Part shown: in pieces, positions 15,821-24,412 of the stretch
Numbering within the stretch: the stretch's first letter is position 1
Layout: every line of letters starts with the position of its first letter
NCBI GenBank assembly: GCA_035328405.1
Contig: DAOLIT010000013.1
Span: 1 to 64,000 of the forward strand
Length of the DNA stretch: 64,000 bases
Direction: 5' to 3'
Source: JAEUKA01 sp035328405
GTDB lineage: Bacteria; Myxococcota_A; Polyangia; Palsa-1104; JAEUJZ01
Notes under the pieces: generated by a model
The model's database searches: none
Told to the model about the DNA's origin: nothing
Seen by the model: the letters and a program-made list of their open reading frames with translations, nothing else
Program-made: the position numbers and the translations under genes

Positions 15821-17214
15821 AGTCGAATGGTCTCTTTCGCTTCTTCGAGCATCCGAGCGTGCTCTTTGGGGTCGGCCCAGCGCGCCTGTCCTTCCGGTGG
15901 CAATCGATCGATGGGATCAAAGTAGAAAAAGAGCTGGCCTGGTTTGACTGCGGGCGCGGAGTACACGGACACACCTGTCTGTCGGTTGTAATACTCGAAG
16001 GAATGCGCGTCGCGTTTGCCTCCGCCTCCGGGAGCGTCCATGACGAACACTGGCGTGTTGAAACCTGCCGTCGAGCCCCGCAACAGTTTTTCTATGTCGA
16101 GCGCGGTCTGAAGCGTCGTCCGCATGTCCTCGACGCCTTTCACCATGTCGTGTTGATACACGTAGTATGGATGTACGTTGATGTAGCCCAGACGTTTGAG
16201 CAACAGGCCCATCGTCTCGACGGTGTCGTTGACGCCACGAATGAGGACGGTCTGGTTGCGAACGAATATGCCGCGTTGGAAGAGCACACCCAGGGCATCT
16301 TGCGTGATGCCGGTGATTTCCGTCGGGTGGTTGAAGTGCGTGTGGACCATCACGTCTTTGCCGAGTTTGCGGCCTCTTTCGACGACGCCGGTCAGTGCAT
16401 CCACCCACTCGTGGTCGGTCAGCAGTTTCTGAGGCATCACCGCCGGGCCTTTGGTCGCAAAACGCATGCGTCGGATGTGGTCGATGCCCAGCAGTGCGTC
16501 GCCAATCTCTTTGATTTGCGACGGTCGCAGGTTGTACGCATCGCCGCCGGAAATCACGATGTCTTCGATTTCGGGCCGCGAGGCGACGTAGGCAAACGCC
16601 TTTCGCCAGCGGTCTTCATTGACGTGCAGCGTGTATTTTTCGACCTGTTTGGTGTCGGTGCCGACCGCATAACTCCGCGTGCAAAAACGGCAATACACGG
16701 GGCACGTATCGAGTGCCAAAAACAGTGCCTTGTCCACATAGCGATGCGTCAAGCCTGGCGTCGGCGCGTCGGCGCGCTCCCCGAGGGAATCGAGCCCAAG
16801 TTTTGGATGGTCGGGCAGAAGCCGCGACGCAACAGGCACAAATTGAATGCGGAGTGGATCATGATACGGATTGCTCCAGTCGATGAGACTGAGCAAGTAG
16901 GGCGAGACGCGCAGACTCATCGGTGCGACTTCAAAACCTGCGGCCACATCCTGGAAAAATTCCGTCGAAACCAGCGTTTGCACCGTCGCCAGCAACTTGT
17001 CGGGATTGGTGATCGTGTGTTTCGCCTGCCATTTGTGGTCGGCAAACGTCGCCTCGTCGATGTCGCGGTAGGCGGGAATGTGTGCCCAAAACCGATCACG
17101 CCTCAGTCGGCGATGGATCAGCGAAGCGGGATCAACAGGTGGCCTAAGCGAGTGCGGAACCGCAGAATCGGTCGAAAGGGGAAGAGAAGAAGAACCTTTT
17201 TGCTTGTTTTGCAT
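15817..17214 (-). CDS. kamA: lysine 2,3-aminomutase family radical-SAM enzyme
   Basis: A radical SAM, PLP-dependent aminomutase that would convert L-lysine to beta-lysine. The Fe-S motif CxxxCxxC is at C171, C175 and C178 (CPVYCRFC), followed by ISGGDAYNL. The PLP lysine is in PGGGGK, with an Asp just before it (VMDAPGGGG) and another in YQHDMVKG; both match Asp residues that hold the lysine substrate in clostridial KamA. At 465 residues from the ATG at 17214 it is closer to KamA than to the shorter EpmB, which modifies EF-P. A TTG nine codons upstream is an alternative start. No beta-lysine acetyltransferase (ablB) is nearby. The divergent amino-acid permease may supply substrate. Confidence 0.88.
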   Translation of the reverse strand: MQNKQKGSSSLPLSTDSAVPHSLRPPVDPASLIHRRLRRDRFWAHIPAYRDIDEATFADHKWQAKHTITNPDKLLATVQTLVSTEFFQDVAAGFEVAPMSLRVSPYLLSLIDWSNPYHDPLRIQFVPVASRLLPDHPKLGLDSLGERADAPTPGLTHRYVDKALFLALDTCPVYCRFCTRSYAVGTDTKQVEKYTLHVNEDRWRKAFAYVASRPEIEDIVISGGDAYNLRPSQIKEIGDALLGIDHIRRMRFATKGPAVMPQKLLTDHEWVDALTGVVERGRKLGKDVMVHTHFNHPTEITGITQDALGVLFQRGIFVRNQTVLIRGVNDTVETMGLLLKRLGYINVHPYYVYQHDMVKGVEDMRTTLQTALDIEKLLRGSTAGFNTPVFVMDAPGGGGKRDAHSFEYYNRQTGVSVYSAPAVKPGQLFFYFDPIDRLPPEGQARWADPKEHARMLEEAKETIRL

Positions 17215-17536
17215 AAAACACCGTCTGGAAAAACAGCCCAATCAGGGCGCTGTAGGGTTGTGTGGTTGCGAAATCAACTTTCACAGACGGCAAACATCAG
17301 GTTCGTGACGAACATTTGTAAGAAACCACACGACAAGACTCAGCATAGAGACCGTGTTTGCGTCGTGTCAATCGTGCGTTCGACCTCTTTTGGTGTGGCG
17401 TTTCCGTGCAGGAAGCTTTCTTGTGTTGATGGCTGGGCTTCCGACGGAATTTTTGTTGCTTCGAGGCCTCGGGTCTGTTGTAAGGTGTTTGCTTCGCTCG
17501 TTACGTCGTCGGTGATGAGGAAGAAACGGAGGGCCC
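17215..17536. other. 322-bp intergenic region between divergent kamA and permease genes
   Basis: No coding frame of merit and no lysine-riboswitch-like structure was recognised. It contains a perfect 13-bp palindrome and must hold both divergent promoters, but no convincing -35/-10 pair stood out. GGAGGG just before 17537 is the permease ribosome binding site. Confidence 0.6.
17301..17313. promoter_or_regulatory. 13-bp palindrome GTTCGT-G-ACGAAC, candidate operator
   Basis: A perfect inverted repeat sits about 87 bp upstream of the kamA ATG and 224 bp upstream of the permease start. Its position between divergent genes suits a shared regulator. No regulator gene is adjacent. Confidence 0.3.
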
Positions 17537-18976
17537 GTGCCAACTCAATTGTTCCGCACCAAGTCCATTGGCGCCATCGTCGGTGATTCCGAAGAAGGTG
17601 GCGGTCACAGGCTTCATCGCTCGCTGTCGGCGTTTGACCTGACGATGATCGGCATCGGTGCCATCATCGGTGCGGGTATTTTTGCAATGACTGGCAATGC
17701 CGCAGCGACGAAAGCAGGCCCAGCGGTCGTGCTGTCGTTTGTGCTTTCCGGCCTGGGCTGTGCGTTCGCGGGCCTTTGCTATGCGGAAATGGCGGCGATG
17801 ATTCCCGTCGCTGGCAGCGCCTACACGTATGCGTACGCCACACTCGGCGAGTTGTTCGCGTGGATCATTGGGTGGGCGCTGATTTTGGAATACGCCGTCG
17901 GTGCCATCACGGTTGCGATTTCGTGGTCAGGCTATTTGGTGCGTTTTTTGGAAAAGGGTTTTCACATCTACCTGCCGTTCGAGTGGGTCAACGGATACAT
18001 GGTCACACAGACCGACGTGTCGGGTGTGGTTCACCACGGCTTGTTCAATGTGCCTGCGGTGCTGTTGGTCGCACTGATCACGGTTCTGCTCGTGATTGGA
18101 GTGAAAGAGGGCGCGCGTGCAACGGCGGTTATCGTGTTCGTGAAAATCGTTGCAGTGCTGTTGTTTATCGGCATCGGTGCGATGCATATCGACACAAAAA
18201 ATTGGACGCCGTTTGTGCCTTTTGGCTCGTGGGGAATCGTGCAAGGCGCAGGCACGATTTTCTTTGCCTACATTGGTTTCGACGCGGTGACCACGATGTC
18301 AGAGGAAGCCAAAAAACCGCAGCGAGACCTGCCGATTGGCATCATCGCGTCGCTTCTGATTTGCACGCTGCTGTACATCGCTGTCGCTGGGGTGTTGACG
18401 GGCATGGTGCCTTATCTGGAACTGAAAGACCCCGCACCAGTCACGTTGGCGCTTTCGCGAGCGGGTGTGGCGTGGGGTTTTATGCTCGTGTCAGTGGGTG
18501 CGCTTGCGGGTTTGGGCTCGGTTGTGATGGTGATGATGATGGGACAGCCCCGGGTGTTTCTGGCGATGAGCCGCGATGGTCTGCTGCCGCCCGCCATCAG
18601 CCACGTTCATCCGAAGCTGAAAACGCCGGTTCGTTCGACGATTTTGACGGGTGTCGTGGTCGCCGTGTGCTCTTCAACCCTCTCGACGGAGATCGCCGGA
18701 AATCTGACTTCGATGGGGACGCTTTTCGCGTTTGTGCTTGTGTGTTTGGGTGTGCTCGTGCTGCGCAAAGCTGAACCTCAGCGCGAACGTCCGTTCAAAA
18801 CGCCGCTGGTGCCTGCGGTGCCGCTGCTTGGAATCGGGACTTGTTTGGCGATGATGGCGGGCCTGGGATTGGAAACGTGGCGCAATTTCTTGGTGTGGCT
18901 CGTGTTGGGGCTTTTCGTCTATTTCGGCTACAGCAAGGCGCATTCTGCGTTGGCCCAAGTGGCGTCTCGAAAATAG
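17537..18976 (+). CDS. APC-superfamily amino acid permease (cationic-amino-acid type)
   Basis: An inner-membrane amino acid transporter of 479 residues with about 12 hydrophobic segments. The first helix has the APC signature IGIGAIIGAGIF, and AGPAVVLSFVLSG and CYAEMAAMIPVAGSAYTY follow as in YfnA/CAT-type cationic amino acid transporters. Substrate is inferred only: the divergent lysine aminomutase gene makes lysine or a related amino acid plausible. The start is GTG, supported by GGAGGG directly upstream. Its stop abuts the queA ATG with no gap, so the two are co-transcribed. Confidence 0.88.
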   Translation: MPTQLFRTKSIGAIVGDSEEGGGHRLHRSLSAFDLTMIGIGAIIGAGIFAMTGNAAATKAGPAVVLSFVLSGLGCAFAGLCYAEMAAMIPVAGSAYTYAYATLGELFAWIIGWALILEYAVGAITVAISWSGYLVRFLEKGFHIYLPFEWVNGYMVTQTDVSGVVHHGLFNVPAVLLVALITVLLVIGVKEGARATAVIVFVKIVAVLLFIGIGAMHIDTKNWTPFVPFGSWGIVQGAGTIFFAYIGFDAVTTMSEEAKKPQRDLPIGIIASLLICTLLYIAVAGVLTGMVPYLELKDPAPVTLALSRAGVAWGFMLVSVGALAGLGSVVMVMMMGQPRVFLAMSRDGLLPPAISHVHPKLKTPVRSTILTGVVVAVCSSTLSTEIAGNLTSMGTLFAFVLVCLGVLVLRKAEPQRERPFKTPLVPAVPLLGIGTCLAMMAGLGLETWRNFLVWLVLGLFVYFGYSKAHSALAQVASRK

Positions 18977-20116
18977 ATGGCTGCACTGTCCGCTGCTGAT
19001 TTCGATTTCGAGCTTCCCGACGCACAAATCGCCCACAAACCAACCGAAACGCGCGAAGGGTCGCGGCTTCTTCTGGTCGAGAGCCGTGGCGTTTCGCATC
19101 ACCTGTTTTCGTCGCTACCCGAATTGATCGAGCGTCATGTGGGGCAAGGTGCGCTGCTCGTGCTCAACGACAGCAAGGTGCTCCGCGCGCGTTTGTTTGC
19201 GAAAAAGCGGTTGTCCGACGGACAACTTGGAGGGCGAGTCGAACTTCTGCTTCTGGAACCTCTTGGCTTCGAGGCGCAGCGCCCAGTTTGGCGCGCGATG
19301 TTTCGCGTGAGCAAACCGTTGCGAGAGCACGCCGAGCTTCAACTTTTGCGCCCCGACGGTTCGCCGTTTTTGGAAAAGACGCTGACCGTGCAAGCAGTCG
19401 AAGGCGAAGGCCGTGCGCGCTTTGTTTTTCCAAGCGATCCGCCGCTCGACGAGCTGCTGTCGGAAATCGGAGCGCTGCCGCTGCCGCCCTACATTGTGCA
19501 AAAACGGGAAAAATTGGCCGGGTCTGAGCGGTTTTCGGACGACGACACGCGCTATCAAACCGTGTATGCCAAGGAACTGGGTTCTGTCGCGGCTCCGACG
19601 GCAGGCCTGCATTTTTCTGAGAAACTTTTGTCCGAACTTTCCGATCGGGGCATCGAGTCTGCTCGAGTCACGCTCCATGTGGGCCCGGGTACGTTTTTGC
19701 CGCTGCGCGATGAGGACCCAGACAAACACGTCATGCACGCAGAGCGTTATGTCGTGCCGGAAGAAACCTGCGAAGCGATCGCTCGGGCTCGTCGCGAAGG
19801 CCGGAAAGTTTTGGCGGTTGGCACGACGGTGGTTCGGACTCTGGAATCCGCCACGCGGCCCGGCAAAAACGTACCGGAAGCGGCCGTGGGTGAGACGCAG
19901 TTGTTCATTCGCCCACAACCGCCTACGTTTCGATACCCGTTTGCAGCTGTGGATGCGCTGTTGACGAATTTCCATCTGCCGCGCTCGACGCTGCTCATGC
20001 TCGTGGCGGCGTTTGCGGGGCGTGAGCGCATGTTGTCGGCCTATCGCGAGGCTGTCTCGTCGGGATATCGTTTTTACAGCTACGGAGATGCGATGCTTTT
20101 GCCGTGCCGGATGTAG
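18977..20116 (+). CDS. queA: S-adenosylmethionine:tRNA ribosyltransferase-isomerase QueA
   Basis: QueA transfers and isomerises the ribose of SAM onto preQ1-modified tRNA to give epoxyqueuosine. Family landmarks are the N-terminus (FDFELPDAQIAHKP), LNDSKVLRARLF, LPLPPYI, RYQTVYA, VAAPTAGLHF, LHVGPGTFLPL, AVGTTVVRTLES, and near the end TNFHLPRSTLLMLVAAFAG. At 379 residues it is a little longer than E. coli QueA. It lies between the permease and tgt, and the queA-tgt pairing is a classical queuosine gene order. Confidence 0.96.
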   Translation: MAALSAADFDFELPDAQIAHKPTETREGSRLLLVESRGVSHHLFSSLPELIERHVGQGALLVLNDSKVLRARLFAKKRLSDGQLGGRVELLLLEPLGFEAQRPVWRAMFRVSKPLREHAELQLLRPDGSPFLEKTLTVQAVEGEGRARFVFPSDPPLDELLSEIGALPLPPYIVQKREKLAGSERFSDDDTRYQTVYAKELGSVAAPTAGLHFSEKLLSELSDRGIESARVTLHVGPGTFLPLRDEDPDKHVMHAERYVVPEETCEAIARARREGRKVLAVGTTVVRTLESATRPGKNVPEAAVGETQLFIRPQPPTFRYPFAAVDALLTNFHLPRSTLLMLVAAFAGRERMLSAYREAVSSGYRFYSYGDAMLLPCRM

Positions 20117-20128
20117 ACTGCGCCGGCC

Positions 20129-21331
20129 ATGTACGACCTGTTTTGTTTGGACGCCCGAGACGGAAAAGCCAGAGCCGGGCGCATGTTTTTGCCGCACGGG
20201 GTGGTCGAGACACCGATTTTCATGCCCGTCGGAACCGTCGGAAGCGTCAAGGCGATGGCCGCGCCCGAACTTGTGCAACTGGGCGCGCAAATCATCCTGG
20301 GAAACACGTACCACTTGTGGTTGCGACCTGGGCTTTCGGTGATTTCGAGTCACGGCGATTTGCATCGTTTCACGACGTGGAAAAGGCCGATGCTCACGGA
20401 TTCGGGCGGGTTTCAGGTGTTTAGCCTGGGTGCGGCGTCCAAAAAAACAGGCCCAGAGGAAACGAAAAGCGACGGTTCGGCGAGCCGCAGGCAAGGTGGG
20501 TTGGTGAAGATCACCGACGAGGGCGTTCGTTTTCGTTCGCACCTGGATGGCTCGCTGCGAATGCTTACGCCCGAGGAGTCGGCGCGCATCCAAGCGGTGC
20601 TGGGGTCGGACATCGCGATGGCGTTCGATCATTGCCCGCCGGGCCTGTCGCCGCCCGTCGAAGCGCAAGACGCGATGCGCCGGACGACGGCCTGGGCGCA
20701 GCGTTTTTTGACGTGTCCCGCGCCGATGCTCACAGACGGAAAAAGCGAATTGGGCTGCCAAAAACGATTTGGAATCGTGCAAGGCGGAATTCATGTCGAT
20801 TTGCGACGGAAACACATGGCAGAAATTTGTGCGCTCCCGTTTGATGGTTTCGCGCTGGGGGGTTTTGCCGTCGGAGAGCCGATCCAAACGATGTATGAAG
20901 TGCTCGATTACATTGCGGATGAACTACCTCGGGAGAAGCCGAGGTATTTGATGGGCGTCGGAACGCCCGGCGACTTGCTGCGTGGAATTGCCGCCGGAAT
21001 TGACATGTTCGATTGCGTGATGCCGACGAGGAATGCACGAAACGGTCAACTGTTCACGTCTTTTGGAAAAGTGAACATTCGCAACGCGAAGTACCAAAAC
21101 GACCTGTCGCCGCTCGACCCGCTTTGTTCGTGCGAGACGTGCGCAGGGTATTCGCGGTCGTATTTGCGGCACCTGTTTTTGTGCAAAGAAATCCTGTTTT
21201 CTCGTCTGGCGACGCTGCACAACCTGCATTTCTATTTGGAGCTTGTGCGGCGGGCTCGCGCGGCGATTTTGGACGGCGGTTTTGTTTCGTTCGCTCGCGA
21301 GACGTTCGCCAGGCTTGCGTCTGAAACGTGA
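20129..21331 (+). CDS. tgt: queuine tRNA-ribosyltransferase Tgt
   Basis: Tgt exchanges guanine 34 for preQ1 in GUN-anticodon tRNAs, the step before QueA. Landmarks are GTVGSVKAM, LGNTYHLWLRPG, the catalytic region LTDSGGFQVFSL, GIVQGG, GGFAVGEP, FDCVMPTRNARNG and the zinc site CSCETCAGYSRSYLRHLF. At 400 residues it is slightly longer than usual, mainly through a hydrophilic insert after DSGGFQVFSLG (KKTGPEETKSDGSASRR). It starts 12 bp after queA. Confidence 0.96.
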   Translation: MYDLFCLDARDGKARAGRMFLPHGVVETPIFMPVGTVGSVKAMAAPELVQLGAQIILGNTYHLWLRPGLSVISSHGDLHRFTTWKRPMLTDSGGFQVFSLGAASKKTGPEETKSDGSASRRQGGLVKITDEGVRFRSHLDGSLRMLTPEESARIQAVLGSDIAMAFDHCPPGLSPPVEAQDAMRRTTAWAQRFLTCPAPMLTDGKSELGCQKRFGIVQGGIHVDLRRKHMAEICALPFDGFALGGFAVGEPIQTMYEVLDYIADELPREKPRYLMGVGTPGDLLRGIAAGIDMFDCVMPTRNARNGQLFTSFGKVNIRNAKYQNDLSPLDPLCSCETCAGYSRSYLRHLFLCKEILFSRLATLHNLHFYLELVRRARAAILDGGFVSFARETFARLASET

Positions 21332-21372
21332 CGGCACGTGACCGACGCATGACGGGGCCAGGCGGAGCAGAG

Positions 21373-21392
21373 CCAAACAACTCGCTGTTTGG
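21373..21392 (+). terminator. candidate terminator hairpin after tgt
   Basis: CCAAACA and TGTTTGG form a perfect 7-bp stem with a 6-base loop, 41 bp after the tgt stop. The stem is followed by a T-rich but broken tract, so termination efficiency is uncertain. Confidence 0.35.
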
Positions 21393-21419
21393 TCGTTGTC
21401 AGCACGGTAGGATGCGGGC

Positions 21420-21764
21420 ATGCGAGGTGTGACGAGGGTCGTTTGGGGTTTGTTGTTGTGCAGTTGTGTGTCGGTGCCGAACACACCGAAGCCCACGTTT
21501 GGTCCGACCGAGCGCGTGCAGCCGCAAGATTGCGCTCCGTTGCTCGACATGTTCCAGAAGCTGCTGCTTTTGCCGAGGCATTCTGGGCACATCGTCTCGA
21601 ATCGTTTAACGGTGAGGACAGAGGAAGAACAACAGCGCGAGCTTGCGGCCTTTGCTGCGCGTTGCACCGAAAAGCTGGTCGGGCAGGCGAGACGGGCCGT
21701 TTTGTCTTGTTTCGGGGACTCAAAAGACGCTGAGGAGTTTCTTTCCTGCGAAGGGCGTTTCTAG
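21420..21764 (+). CDS. small putative lipoprotein of unknown function
   Basis: 114 residues with a short signal and a lipobox-like LLCSC ending at Cys15, so probably an acylated lipoprotein. The mature part has spaced cysteines (QDCAPLL, ARCTEKL, VLSCFGDSKDAEEFLSC) in a helical context; this Cys pattern is seen in many small hypothetical lipoproteins of Myxococcota, from memory. A weak AGGA precedes the ATG. It follows the queA-tgt run but is separated by a hairpin. Function is unknown. Confidence 0.65.
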   Translation: MRGVTRVVWGLLLCSCVSVPNTPKPTFGPTERVQPQDCAPLLDMFQKLLLLPRHSGHIVSNRLTVRTEEEQQRELAAFAARCTEKLVGQARRAVLSCFGDSKDAEEFLSCEGRF

Positions 21765-21816
21765 CTCCGGCAGAAACTTGTCTTGTGGGTGCGTGTGGGG
21801 TGATGGGGGATGCTGG

Positions 21817-22323
21817 TTACTTTCCGGCGCACTTTCCGCTGCGGCATTTGCCGGCGCTTCCGCAATCGGAATCGAACGAACAAGATCCGCCCGGAGAATT
21901 GGCGCACTTTCCACTGCGGCATTTTGCGCCTCCGCAATCTGAATCGAACGAGCAGGAGCCGCCCGCCGCCGTCGCGCATTTTCCACTGCGACATTTGACG
22001 CCGTTTCCGCAGTCCGAATCGAACGAGCAGGAGCCGCCCGCCGCCGCACATTTCCCGCTTCGGCACTTGCCGTCGCCGCAGTCGGAATCAAACGAACAAG
22101 ATCCATCAGGCGCATTCGCGCACTTTCCGCTGCGGCATTTTGCGCCTCCGCAATCTGAATCGAACGAGCAGGAGCCGCCCGCCGCCGTCGCGCATTTTCC
22201 GCTGCGACATTTGACGCCGTTTCCGCAGTCGGAATCGAAACTGCACCGGCCTGCGTCGGCAAAAAGAAGAGAAGGCATTCCGAGTAGCAGAGCAGAAAGC
22301 AAAAAACCTGCGAACTTGTTCAT
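21817..22323 (-). CDS. secreted Cys-rich protein with six CSFDSDC repeats
   Basis: 168 residues. A signal peptide (1 to about 22, ending LLFADA) precedes six tandem units of 22-25 residues. Each has four cysteines in the pattern C-SFDSD-C-(4-6)-C-RSG-K-C. This resembles Dickkopf/EB-like Cys-rich modules common in secreted proteins of Myxococcota, and disulfide-stabilised surface or secreted localisation is likely. No catalytic residue is evident. AAGGAG seven bases before the ATG at 22323 fixes the start; the in-frame upstream Met residues overlap typA. It lies 60 bp downstream of typA on the same strand. Confidence 0.8.
   Translation of the reverse strand: MNKFAGFLLSALLLGMPSLLFADAGRCSFDSDCGNGVKCRSGKCATAAGGSCSFDSDCGGAKCRSGKCANAPDGSCSFDSDCGDGKCRSGKCAAAGGSCSFDSDCGNGVKCRSGKCATAAGGSCSFDSDCGGAKCRSGKCANSPGGSCSFDSDCGSAGKCRSGKCAGK
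21820..22248 (-). repeat. tandem repeat with ~72-bp units and a 216-bp higher-order duplication
   Basis: Six units encode the Cys-rich repeats. The block beginning at 21914 recurs almost unchanged at 22130, an offset of exactly 216 bp. Units 1-3 and 4-6 therefore look like a recent triple-unit duplication. Copy number is likely to vary by unequal recombination. Confidence 0.85.
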
Positions 22324-22382
22324 GACAACTCCTTTTCGTTTCATGGCTGGTCTGGGCTTTGGGTTTCCACTCGGTTTGTCGG

Positions 22383-24215
22383 TCAATCTTCAGCGACGGC
22401 AGCCGCGACTTTCTCGAAACGCTTGCGGACGTTGTGGTCCAAATACCGTTTGCGGAGTCGAATGGATTTCGGCGTGACCTCAACCAGCTCGTCGTCGTTG
22501 ATAAATTCCAGCGCAGCTTCGAGCGACAAAATCCGAGGCGGAGTCAGAAACAGTTTTTCATCCGCCGCCGTGGTGCGGATGTTGGTGAGCTTTTTGGTCT
22601 TGTTCGGATTGACGATGAGATCGTTGTCTCGGCTGTGCTGACCGACGACTTGGCCTGCGTAAACGCGCTCGCCCGTGCCGGTGAACAGAATCCCGCGCTC
22701 TTGCAGATAAAAAAGCGCATACGTGTTGGTTTCGCCGGGGTCTTGCACGATGAGGACGCCGTTTTGGCGACCTTTGAGCGGCCCGGCAAACGAGCTGTAT
22801 TCGCGGAAACTGTGGTTCAAGATGCCCGTGCCTCGTGTGTCCGTCAGAAATTCGCTGCGGTAGCCAATCAGACCACGCGACGGAACGACAAATTCGATGC
22901 GCGTGCGACCAGGCCCCGCCGGACCCATGTCTCGCATGCGGCCCGCGCGTCGCCCGAGTTTTTCGATGACGACACCGACGTACGGGTCATCCACATCGAC
23001 GAGCAAATCCTCATACGGTTCGAGTTTTCCGTCGGGTCCTTCGCGGAAAATGACCTGAGGCTGCGATACGCACAATTCAAATCCCTCGCGTCGCATCGTT
23101 TCGATGAGGACCGAGAGGTGCAGCTCGCCGCGCCCAGACACTTTGAATGTGTCTGCGGATTCGGTTTCCTCGACGCGGAGGGCGACGTTCGATTTGATTT
23201 CTTTCCACAAACGCTCGCGGATGTTGCGGGTCGTGACGTAACGGCCCTCGCTGCCTGCAAAGGGTCCGTTGTTGGCGATGAACTGCATCGTGATGGTGGG
23301 TTCATCGACGGTGAGCGGCGGCAAAAAAGTCGGTGTTTCGACCGATGTGATCGTTTCGCCGACATTGAGTTCGCCCATCCCCGTGACCGCCACAATGTCG
23401 CCAGCCATGGCCTCGCCGACCTCGAATCGCTTGAGCGCCTGAAACGCGAGCAGCTTGGCGACGCGAAACGTCTCGTTTTGGGCTTTGTGGTTGATGAGCA
23501 CGCGATCGCCCATCGAGATTTTTCCAGCCCGGATGCGACCGATGGCGACATAGCCCAAATAGTCGTCGTAATCGAGGGTGGCGACCTGCATGCAAAATGG
23601 CGCAGCCACGTCCGCTTCGGGCGGTGGTACTTGTTCGACAATCAAATCGAGCAGCGGCGACAGGTCTTTCTTTTCGTCGCTGAGGTCGCGAATCGCGTAT
23701 CCAGACCGACCCGACGCATACATGACGGGGAAATCGAGTTGTTCCTCGCTGGCCTCGAGGGCACAGAACAAATCGAACACCGCGTTGAGCGTGCCTTGCG
23801 GATCGCAGCCCGCCCGGTCGATTTTGTTCACGACGACGATGGGGCGCAGGCCCAATTGGAATGCTTTTTTGGTGACGAAGCGGGTTTGCGGCAGCGGGCC
23901 TTCAAACGCATCGACCAAAAGCAGCACCGAATCGACCATGCGCAACACGCGCTCGACTTCGCCGCCAAAGTCGGCGTGGCCGGGCGTATCAACGATGTTG
24001 ATGCGCGTGCCTTTGTACGTGATCGCGGTGCATTTCGACAGAATGGTGATGCCGCGCTCGCGTTCGAGTTCGTTGCTGTCGAGGGCGCATTCGTGAATGA
24101 CCTCACCTCGGCGGAAAGACCCCGCTTGTTTGAGCAAACCATCCACGAGGGTCGTTTTGCCATGATCTACGTGAGCGACGATGGCGATGTTGCGAACATC
24201 CGTTCTGTTGGGCAT
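22383..24215 (-). CDS. typA: ribosome-associated GTPase TypA/BipA
   Basis: A translational GTPase that binds 70S ribosomes and affects stress responses and late 50S assembly. The P-loop is AHVDHGKTTL (13-22), with switch I RGITI, G3 DTPGHADFGGEVER and G4 NKIDR. It is followed by EF-G-like domains and the TypA C-terminal domain with its R/K-rich tail. At 610 residues the length is typical. Upstream is a 197-bp gap to a divergent methyltransferase-like gene. Confidence 0.96.
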   Translation of the reverse strand: MPNRTDVRNIAIVAHVDHGKTTLVDGLLKQAGSFRRGEVIHECALDSNELERERGITILSKCTAITYKGTRINIVDTPGHADFGGEVERVLRMVDSVLLLVDAFEGPLPQTRFVTKKAFQLGLRPIVVVNKIDRAGCDPQGTLNAVFDLFCALEASEEQLDFPVMYASGRSGYAIRDLSDEKKDLSPLLDLIVEQVPPPEADVAAPFCMQVATLDYDDYLGYVAIGRIRAGKISMGDRVLINHKAQNETFRVAKLLAFQALKRFEVGEAMAGDIVAVTGMGELNVGETITSVETPTFLPPLTVDEPTITMQFIANNGPFAGSEGRYVTTRNIRERLWKEIKSNVALRVEETESADTFKVSGRGELHLSVLIETMRREGFELCVSQPQVIFREGPDGKLEPYEDLLVDVDDPYVGVVIEKLGRRAGRMRDMGPAGPGRTRIEFVVPSRGLIGYRSEFLTDTRGTGILNHSFREYSSFAGPLKGRQNGVLIVQDPGETNTYALFYLQERGILFTGTGERVYAGQVVGQHSRDNDLIVNPNKTKKLTNIRTTAADEKLFLTPPRILSLEAALEFINDDELVEVTPKSIRLRKRYLDHNVRKRFEKVAAAVAED

Positions 24216-24412
24216 AGGGCGTAAAGCTCTCGGTGAAATCGATTGAAAAAGGGACCACGAGCCGACTCAAACGGGCGAGCCAAGCATAGAAGGCAAACAG
24301 CACCGCATGATACGATGACCGCCTCGCGTTGTGCGTGCGCGGTGCGGCTCTATAGCACGAAGGCGCACCGAACACGCCTTGGATTTTTTTGCAAACACAC
24401 GGAGCGCGCACG

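Noticed and set aside
17215..17536. Lysine riboswitch considered upstream of kamA/permease
   Set aside because: No five-helix lysine aptamer pattern or terminator could be recognised in the 322 bp.
15412..17586. 724-codon open frame on the + strand
   Set aside because: It runs antisense through kamA and the methyltransferase gene, whose frames carry clear family motifs. Its translation is rich in Arg/His/Val and has no recognisable domain.
19115..20887. 590-codon open frame antisense to queA and tgt
   Set aside because: It overlaps two well-supported queuosine genes and shows no motif.
21820..22248. CRISPR array considered for the regular repeats
   Set aside because: The repeats code a continuous Cys-rich protein with period about 72 bp and no unique spacers.
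22359..24224. 621-codon open frame antisense to typA
   Set aside because: typA has full GTPase motifs on the minus strand; the antisense frame has no motif and is a by-product of codon use.
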